Source: JAQGMV01 sp035626595 (GTDB lineage: Bacteria > Pseudomonadota > Gammaproteobacteria > Burkholderiales > SG8-41). From it: DNA of 64,000 bases. The DNA is taken from positions 6,988-70,987 of the forward strand of contig DASPNJ010000134.1 of NCBI GenBank assembly GCA_035626595.1. The letters are read 5' to 3'. This document shows, piece after piece, positions 59,674 to 64,000 of this stretch (positions are counted from its first letter, which is position 1; each line of letters begins with the position of its first letter). Both the position numbers and the translations under genes were made by a program. The notes beneath the pieces are model-generated. The model was not told where the DNA came from. It worked only from the letters and a program-made list of their open reading frames with translations, and did no database searches.

Positions 59674-61057
59674 GGCAGCCGCACCCGATCTCGCCTGCGG
59701 CTTTCTTCGTTTCGTCGAGCGCGCAGCAAGCAGTGGCCGGCGCCTTCGCAGGGCCGCCGCAGCAGGCGTCTGCCACCGCAGCGTCAGTGCCGACGATGAA
59801 ATCCGTCGAGCACACGCCCGTCGCGGGCAGCTCGAGCTGAACGTCGTCCGCAGCGGCGAAATCCCCGGCGAGCGCGGCCACCACCGACCTTGCCTGCTCG
59901 TAGCCGGTCGCCATCAGGAAGTTGGGCGCGCGGCCGTACGATTTCGCGCCGATCGCGTAATACCCGCGCTCCGGATGCTCGAGCTCCCGATGACCATGCG
60001 GCCGCACCGTCCCGCAACTGTGTACGTTCGGATCGATGAGCGGTGCGAGCGCCGCGGTCGATTCGAGTAAATCGTCGTTACGCACGCGCAGCTCCCGGGT
60101 GAGGCTCAGGTCCGGACGCGAACCCGTAGCTGCAATCACTTCATCGATCATGTCGATCGATGCGAGGTGCGGATCGTCTGCGAGCACCTGGAGCTGCGCC
60201 CCCTGCTTGCGGATGTGGTGTATGCGAAAACCGTAGCGAATTTCCAGACCTCCGTTCGCAACAAGCTGCTGGAGCTGCCGTCCGAGCGCACCGCGCGCGG
60301 GTAGGCCGTCGTTCGCACCGCCGCCGAAGAGCCGGCGCAGGTCGTTGCCGCGTAGGGCCCACACGATGTGCGTATGCGCGACGTCGGCCGCGAGCGCCGC
60401 GAGCGACAGCAGATTGCCGGCCGCCGAATGACCTGCACCCACGACGAGCACTGTGCGGCGGGCGTATCGGCTGCGCGCTGCGCCGAGAATGTCGGGCATT
60501 CCGTATGCGATGCGCTCTGCGTGCTCGCGCTCGCCCAAAGCGGGCAGGCCGTGGGCGCCGATGGGATTGGGCTGGTTCCAGGTACCGGTCGCATCGAGCA
60601 CGGCGCGCGCAAAGTACTCCGTGACGCGGCCGTTCTCCTGCACCTGAAGCACGAACGGCGCGGCGTCGCGCCCGGTGGATTTGACCTTGTCGTGGTTCGT
60701 TTTCGAAACTGCAACGACGCGCGCGGCCAGGCGGATGTGCGGCGCCAGGTACGGGCTCCGCCCGAGGGGGGCGAGGTATCGATCGACCAATTCGCCCGCG
60801 CTCGGAAGCTTGTCGGGATCCGGCGCGCTCCAACCGTTGCCCGCCAGCAGGCGAACGCCCGCGCGATCGACGTTGAATCGCCAGGGCGAGAAGAGCCGGA
60901 CGTGCGCGTAGGCGGCAAGGTTCTGGCCGACTGTGTGGCCGGCTTCGAAGACCTCGAACGGAATGTTGCGCTCGGCGAGGTGAGCAGCGGCGGCGAGACC
61001 GGTGGGGCCGGCGCCGATGACCGCGACAGGAAGAGCAGACGGAGCTTCGTTTCGCAT
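59663..61057 (-). CDS. FAD/NAD(P)-binding monooxygenase-like flavoprotein with Cys-rich tail (arsenic cassette)
   Basis: 464 residues. The FAD motif is VAVIGAGPTGLAAAAHLAER and the second dinucleotide motif VLVVGAGHSAAGNLLSLA. Between them lie flavin-monooxygenase-like segments. GYYAIGAKSYGRAPNFLMATGYEQ is the C-terminal FAD contact. The last 55 residues carry cysteines as GVCSTDF, DACCGGPAKAPATACC and GEIGCGC. Such a tail fits binding of trivalent arsenic or another soft metal, and the gene follows arsR and an arsC remnant. It is probably an ArsO-like oxidoreductase; the true substrate is unknown. It ends inside the convergent methyltransferase gene by 11 bp. Confidence 0.78.
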   Translation of the reverse strand: MRNEAPSALPVAVIGAGPTGLAAAAHLAERNIPFEVFEAGHTVGQNLAAYAHVRLFSPWRFNVDRAGVRLLAGNGWSAPDPDKLPSAGELVDRYLAPLGRSPYLAPHIRLAARVVAVSKTNHDKVKSTGRDAAPFVLQVQENGRVTEYFARAVLDATGTWNQPNPIGAHGLPALGEREHAERIAYGMPDILGAARSRYARRTVLVVGAGHSAAGNLLSLAALAADVAHTHIVWALRGNDLRRLFGGGANDGLPARGALGRQLQQLVANGGLEIRYGFRIHHIRKQGAQLQVLADDPHLASIDMIDEVIAATGSRPDLSLTRELRVRNDDLLESTAALAPLIDPNVHSCGTVRPHGHRELEHPERGYYAIGAKSYGRAPNFLMATGYEQARSVVAALAGDFAAADDVQLELPATGVCSTDFIVGTDAAVADACCGGPAKAPATACCALDETKKAAGEIGCGCPTA

Positions 61058-61081
61058 GACGATGTCTCTCGGGTGAGTTGT

Positions 61082-61192
61082 TCAGGCGGCCGCGGTGCGA
61101 CAAGAAACCGATCGAGCGCTAGCAGGGCGATGGCGACGTAATCGCGCGGAGTTGCCGCTGCAGAGGAAGAGCACGTGCAGCGGTTTTGTCAT
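61082..61192 (-). pseudogene. arsC: arsC remnant (arsenate reductase, LMW-phosphatase type; 5-prime end only)
   Basis: ATG 61192 lies one base after the arsR stop. The first residues read MTKPLHVLFLCSGNSARLRR, which is the start of thioredoxin-linked ArsC with its whole phosphate loop (CSGNSAR = Cys-x5-Arg, Cys11 to Arg17). The usual continuation is gone: the frame runs through unrelated codons to a stop after 36 residues. Normal ArsC is about 130-160 residues. This looks like a deletion that kept 17 codons of arsC. It is too short to be an enzyme. Confidence 0.8.
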
Positions 61193-61193
61193 G

Positions 61194-61556
61194 TCAGGCC
61201 TTCGCCGTTGCGCGGCGGCGCCGTGTTGTCCGGGACGCGCGCGCCGGAGCGCAGGCCGCGGGGCGGCAGGTGGCCCCCGAGCAGCAGTTCTCGGTGAGAT
61301 AGGCGACCAGCGTGTTCATGTTCTCGAAATCAGTCGAATAGATGACGAACCGGCCTTCCTGACGGTTCTGGATCAGCTTGGCGTGGGCGAGATTCGCCAG
61401 ATGGAACGAAAGGGTCGCCGGCGGGATTTTCAGCTTCTCGCCGATGACGCCTGCCGGCAGCCCGTCGGGCCCGGCCTCGACCAGGAGCCGAAAGATCGAG
61501 AGCCGTGACTGGTGCGCGAGCGCTGCAAGCGCGGTGACCGCGTGTGTCGTTTCCAT
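61194..61556 (-). CDS. arsR: ArsR/SmtB-family repressor
   Basis: 120 residues. The winged helix covers TALAALAHQSRLSIFRLLVEAG to GRFVIYSTDFENMNTLVAYL, with recognition helix IPPATLSFHLANLAHAKLI. The C-terminal sensor region TENCCSGATCRPAAC has four cysteines where type-2 arsenic sensors in this group place As(III) ligands. ATG 61556; the frame open to 61760 is not coding. It is the first gene of arsR-arsC remnant-flavoprotein and shares its upstream region with the divergent ATP-grasp genes. Confidence 0.9.
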   Translation of the reverse strand: METTHAVTALAALAHQSRLSIFRLLVEAGPDGLPAGVIGEKLKIPPATLSFHLANLAHAKLIQNRQEGRFVIYSTDFENMNTLVAYLTENCCSGATCRPAACAPARASRTTRRRRATAKA

Positions 61557-61562
61557 AGTTCT

Positions 61563-61592
61563 AGAATAGTCGAACGATAGCGACTGCGTCAA
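61563..61592 (-). promoter_or_regulatory. arsR promoter (probably leaderless)
   Basis: Minus-strand TTGACG (61587-61592) and TATTCT (61563-61568) with an 18-bp spacer. Only 6 nt separate the -10 from the arsR ATG at 61556, so transcription would begin at or next to the start codon. Dyad sequences overlap it (AGTCG...CGACT and TTCTAGAA at 61559-61566), likely ArsR operator sites. Confidence 0.7.
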
Positions 61593-61621
61593 GCGCCCGA
61601 AAACGGCTAAGCTGGAAGCGC

Positions 61622-62893
61622 GTGAAAAAGCTGCTGGTTCTTTGCCCGACCCGACGCGAGTATCGCGACCTTCCCGCGCTCGCGCGCACACTCGGCTGCG
61701 AGCTGGTGTTCGATCCGTTCGGCGGCGATTATTTCGATCGTTTTCTCGGCCGCGATCCACCGCGCGACATTCCGCGGCTCGACATACTGGCGCTCATCGA
61801 GGACACGCTCGCGCGGCACCGCGGCTCGCGGCTCGCCGGCGTCACTTCGGGCGTCGGCTATCCGGGCATGAGCGGCGCCAGCATCATCGCGCAGCGGTTG
61901 GGATTGCCGGGACCCCATCCCGAGCACGTGATGGGTTTCGAGCACAAGTACTACTCGCGTCTCGCCCAGAAAGAATTCGTGCCCGAAGCGGTTCCGGCAT
62001 TCCACCTGCTCGACCCGCACCGCATGGAATCGATCGGCGACATCGCGTTCCCGGCTTTCCTGAAGCCGGTCAAATCGTGCATGTCGATCAATGCCCATCG
62101 CATCGATAGCGCAGACGAGCTGCGGCGACTGGCGCGACGCGCGCTCCTGCCGCACGGTTTCGTGGAGCCGTTCAACGATATGCTCAGGGCTTACACCCGA
62201 TACCCGCTGCACGCGTCGTATCTGCTGGTCGAGTCACTGCTCGAGGGCGTGCAGGTCTCGCTGGAAGGTTACGTGTGGCACGGCGAGGTGCACGTGATGG
62301 GCATACTGGACGCGATCATGTTTCCGGGGACGATTTCGTTCAGGCGGTTCCAGTACCCCTCACGCCTGAGCGGGCAGGTGCAGGCTCGCATGAAGGACAT
62401 CGCGCAGCGCCTTCTCACCGGCATCGGCTACGACAGCGCGCCTTTCAACCTCGAGCTCATCTACGATCCCCGCACGGACGGCATACACGTGATCGAGGTC
62501 AACCCGAAGATCGCATCGCAGTTCGCCGATCTGTTCCTGAAAGTGGACGGCGTGAGCGCGTTCTCCGTTCTGCTTCAGCTCGCGCTGGGCGAGGAACCGG
62601 GGTTCAGGCGAAGCCAAGGCGAATTCAGCATTGCCGCGACCTGTGTATTGCGCACGTTCGAGGACCGCCGCGTCGTGCGCGTTCCGTCGACCGAAACGAT
62701 CGAGGCGATCGTCTCGGACTATCCCGATGCGCTGATCGAAATCCATGCCACGCCGGGAATGAAGCTCTCGGACCAGATGCAGGACGCGCAAAGCTTCCGG
62801 TACGGCCTCGTCAATATCGGCGCCGGCTCGGAGCACGAGCTCGAGGAGAAGTTCGCGCACATTGCGCGCCGTCTCGATTTCGAGCTCGCGTGA
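61622..62893 (+). CDS. ATP-grasp ligase-like protein (first of a coupled pair)
   Basis: 423 residues. The N-terminal alpha/beta part (MKKLLVLCPTRREYRDLPAL, GVTSGVGYPGMSGASIIAQR) leads to an ATP-grasp fold. AFLKPVKSCMSINAHRI carries the lysine, LLVESLLEGVQVSLEGYVW is the central strand pair, and NLELIYDPRTDGIHVIEVNP supplies the metal-binding Glu and Asn. It joins a carboxylate to an amine or thiol via acyl phosphate. The substrate is unknown. The start is GTG 61622, 65 bp from divergent arsR. Its stop overlaps the next ATP-grasp gene in GTGA. Confidence 0.82.
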   Translation: MKKLLVLCPTRREYRDLPALARTLGCELVFDPFGGDYFDRFLGRDPPRDIPRLDILALIEDTLARHRGSRLAGVTSGVGYPGMSGASIIAQRLGLPGPHPEHVMGFEHKYYSRLAQKEFVPEAVPAFHLLDPHRMESIGDIAFPAFLKPVKSCMSINAHRIDSADELRRLARRALLPHGFVEPFNDMLRAYTRYPLHASYLLVESLLEGVQVSLEGYVWHGEVHVMGILDAIMFPGTISFRRFQYPSRLSGQVQARMKDIAQRLLTGIGYDSAPFNLELIYDPRTDGIHVIEVNPKIASQFADLFLKVDGVSAFSVLLQLALGEEPGFRRSQGEFSIAATCVLRTFEDRRVVRVPSTETIEAIVSDYPDALIEIHATPGMKLSDQMQDAQSFRYGLVNIGAGSEHELEEKFAHIARRLDFELA

Positions 62894-63861
62894 AGCCGAG
62901 AAAGCGCGTCCTGCTGACGGTCAGCCCCGGGCTCGTCGCGGGCCGGCGCTACATGACCCAGCGCTCGCTCGTAACGACGCTTCACGCGCGCGCCGATCTT
63001 CTGGTCGTGCCCGCGGGTGAGTACGACTTCGCCACCGCGCGCGTCCATGCCTATCGAAGAGTCGCGCGAGGCCGTTTCCAAAGTATCGGCCTGGTCCCCG
63101 CGGCGGCCGATCTGTGGATCGTCTACAGCGACGGCTACTACCTGGACCATCGTGCGCTCGGCTTCGACAAACGACGCGACTTCCTGCGGGCGCAGCTCGA
63201 GTTCCATCAGCGGCGGGTGGACGCCGGTGCGGTCGGGCGGCTCGTGAACGAGCCGCAGGCCGAAGCAAGGACGCTCAAGAGCTGGTTTGCGAAGCTGAAC
63301 GCTGAAGCGTACGGCGTCATTCCGACGCGTGTCTTTTCATCGATCGGCGACGTTTACGACTTCCGCAAAGACCAGGATGCGGTCGTTGCGAAGCTCGACT
63401 GGGGCGGCAACGGCGCCGGAGCACGCAGGCTTCGCACCGACGACGATGTGCAGCGCTTCGAGCAGGAGCTTGCGTCAAGCACCGATCGCGAGCTCCGCGA
63501 TTATTGTTTTCAGCCGTACCTGCCCGGCGATGAAACGCGGCTGTGGTTCGTCGGCGGCCGCTTCGTCGCCGGGCGCATCAGCCGCGGACGGGCGACGCCG
63601 TGGTCCGGCAGCACGCCCGATTACGAGATCAGGCCGTACGACGCGTCCTGCGCGCACGGCGCTGCCGCTGATATCCAGGCAGCGGAGCGGCTCTTCAGGC
63701 GCTCACGTCTGGAGGTCGGCTCGGTGGATCTGATCGGCGCACGCATCAACGAGATCAACGGTTGCGGCACGATCTTCACCGAGTACAGGAACTGGGACTG
63801 CATCGTCGATGCGCGCCCGGCACTCACGAAATACTTCGTGGACCTACTGAAGAGCCTGTAA
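62890..63861 (+). CDS. Second ATP-grasp/glutathione-synthetase-like protein
   Basis: 323 residues from GTG 62890. The N-terminal half (VLLTVSPGLVAGRRYMTQRS, LWIVYSDGYYLDHRALGFDK) precedes an ATP-grasp core: VVAKLDWGGNGAGARRLRTD (lysine plus glycine-rich loop), DYCFQPYLPGDETRLWFVGG and VGSVDLIGARINEINGCGTI with the terminal Glu/Asn pair. It resembles the GshB/RimK side of the superfamily. Coupling to a different ATP-grasp enzyme suggests two consecutive ligations building a small peptide-like or amide product. Confidence 0.8.
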   Translation: MKPRKRVLLTVSPGLVAGRRYMTQRSLVTTLHARADLLVVPAGEYDFATARVHAYRRVARGRFQSIGLVPAAADLWIVYSDGYYLDHRALGFDKRRDFLRAQLEFHQRRVDAGAVGRLVNEPQAEARTLKSWFAKLNAEAYGVIPTRVFSSIGDVYDFRKDQDAVVAKLDWGGNGAGARRLRTDDDVQRFEQELASSTDRELRDYCFQPYLPGDETRLWFVGGRFVAGRISRGRATPWSGSTPDYEIRPYDASCAHGAAADIQAAERLFRRSRLEVGSVDLIGARINEINGCGTIFTEYRNWDCIVDARPALTKYFVDLLKSL

Positions 63862-64000
63862 TTCCGCTGGCCGCGCGCCGGCTTTCGTTGCCGCGAGCAG
63901 GCCGTCGAGATAACGGGCGGCGCTCCGGCCGAAGCGCTGCCCTTTGCCGGAGTAATTCGCGAACGCGGCGGGATTGAGGAGCTCCGCTTCCATGAGGGCA
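63844..64000 (-). CDS. Unknown protein, C-terminal fragment at window edge
   Basis: Last 51 codons of a - strand gene whose start lies beyond the window. The readable residues include ELLNPAAFANYSGKGQRFGR and SAARYLDGLLAATKAGARP, mainly helical, with no recognisable motif. The third codon positions are GC-rich, as in real genes here. The stop (63844-63846) lies inside the end of the second ATP-grasp gene, an 18-bp convergent overlap. Confidence 0.5.
   Translation of the reverse strand, partial: ALMEAELLNPAAFANYSGKGQRFGRSAARYLDGLLAATKAGARPAELQALQ

Noticed and set aside
62275..62889. Upstream extension of the second ATP-grasp gene
   Set aside because: Overlaps the first ATP-grasp gene; the GTG at 62890 in a GTGA overlap is the natural start.
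1..64000. CRISPR array, prophage, IS element, rRNA or tRNA
   Set aside because: No regularly spaced repeats, transposase or integrase motifs, or RNA gene signatures were seen on reading either strand.

Overview
The window is a gene-dense, high-GC (roughly 65% by eye), strongly GC3-biased bacterial chromosome segment. TctC/Bug-type solute receptors, a caa3-type oxidase, queE/queD, MerR/ArsR metal regulons and YfiR-type c-di-GMP signalling suggest a betaproteobacterium (Burkholderiales-like, probably soil or water). No rRNA, tRNA, CRISPR array, phage or IS element was seen. Nearly every base is in a gene or a short spacer. The longest non-coding gaps are about 243 bp (40185-40426) and 225 bp (24439-24663), and none exceeds 300 bp.

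Layout. (1) 1-4650: the end of an Mrp-type cation/proton antiporter operon with three NuoL/M/N-like subunits and one small membrane protein. (2) 4792-9603: a zinc alcohol dehydrogenase plus an unknown membrane protein, a strong bidirectional terminator, two ferritin-like proteins, a TerB-like protein and a CBS-pair protein. (3) 9625-16463: an SLC13-type permease behind a compact caa3 oxidase operon. It encodes CuA subunit II with a fused cytochrome c, a subunit I-III fusion, a small membrane protein and two further c-type cytochromes. (4) 16526-28707: envelope and stress genes (AI-2E exporter, TVP38 protein, glycine-zipper protein, BON-SRPBCC protein), an ACP-ligase-acyltransferase fusion, a DUF5335 protein, a phosphoribosyltransferase/hydrolase/erythromycin-esterase triad and small nucleic-acid-binding or zinc-ribbon proteins. 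A 163-nt near-palindrome and a dRS3-like repeat also lie here.

(5) 28856-36907: pentapeptide protein, then a coupled LeuC/LeuD-like dehydratase plus amidase divergent from a TctC receptor and an EamA transporter, and a fused 2Fe-2S/FAD/BFD oxidoreductase. (6) 37018-47486: c-di-GMP and two-component signalling. A PrpD-GGDEF pair diverges from a tightly coupled operon: REC-PAS-GAF-GGDEF-EAL protein, CHASE8 kinase, response regulator, TonB receptor and YfiR. (7) 47551-57247: copper homeostasis. A P-type ATPase and a CueR-like MerR regulator share a MerR-type promoter, and a second related operator precedes a CusF-like gene. The same block holds a cupredoxin, a multicopper oxidase, a TolC-like lipoprotein and His- or Cys-rich secreted proteins.

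(8) 57293-64000: queE plus a degenerate QueD-like gene, a DUF2231 membrane protein, a methyltransferase, a decayed arsenic cassette (arsR, 5-prime remnant of arsC, flavoprotein with a Cys-rich tail) and two translationally coupled ATP-grasp ligases of unknown product.

The regions most likely to hold undescribed biology are the tandem ATP-grasp pair, the YfiR-CHASE8-kinase-TonB operon, the phosphoribosyltransferase/hydrolase/esterase triad, the LeuCD-amidase cassette and the long hairpin at 24468-24630. All family calls are by reading motifs; no database search was run.
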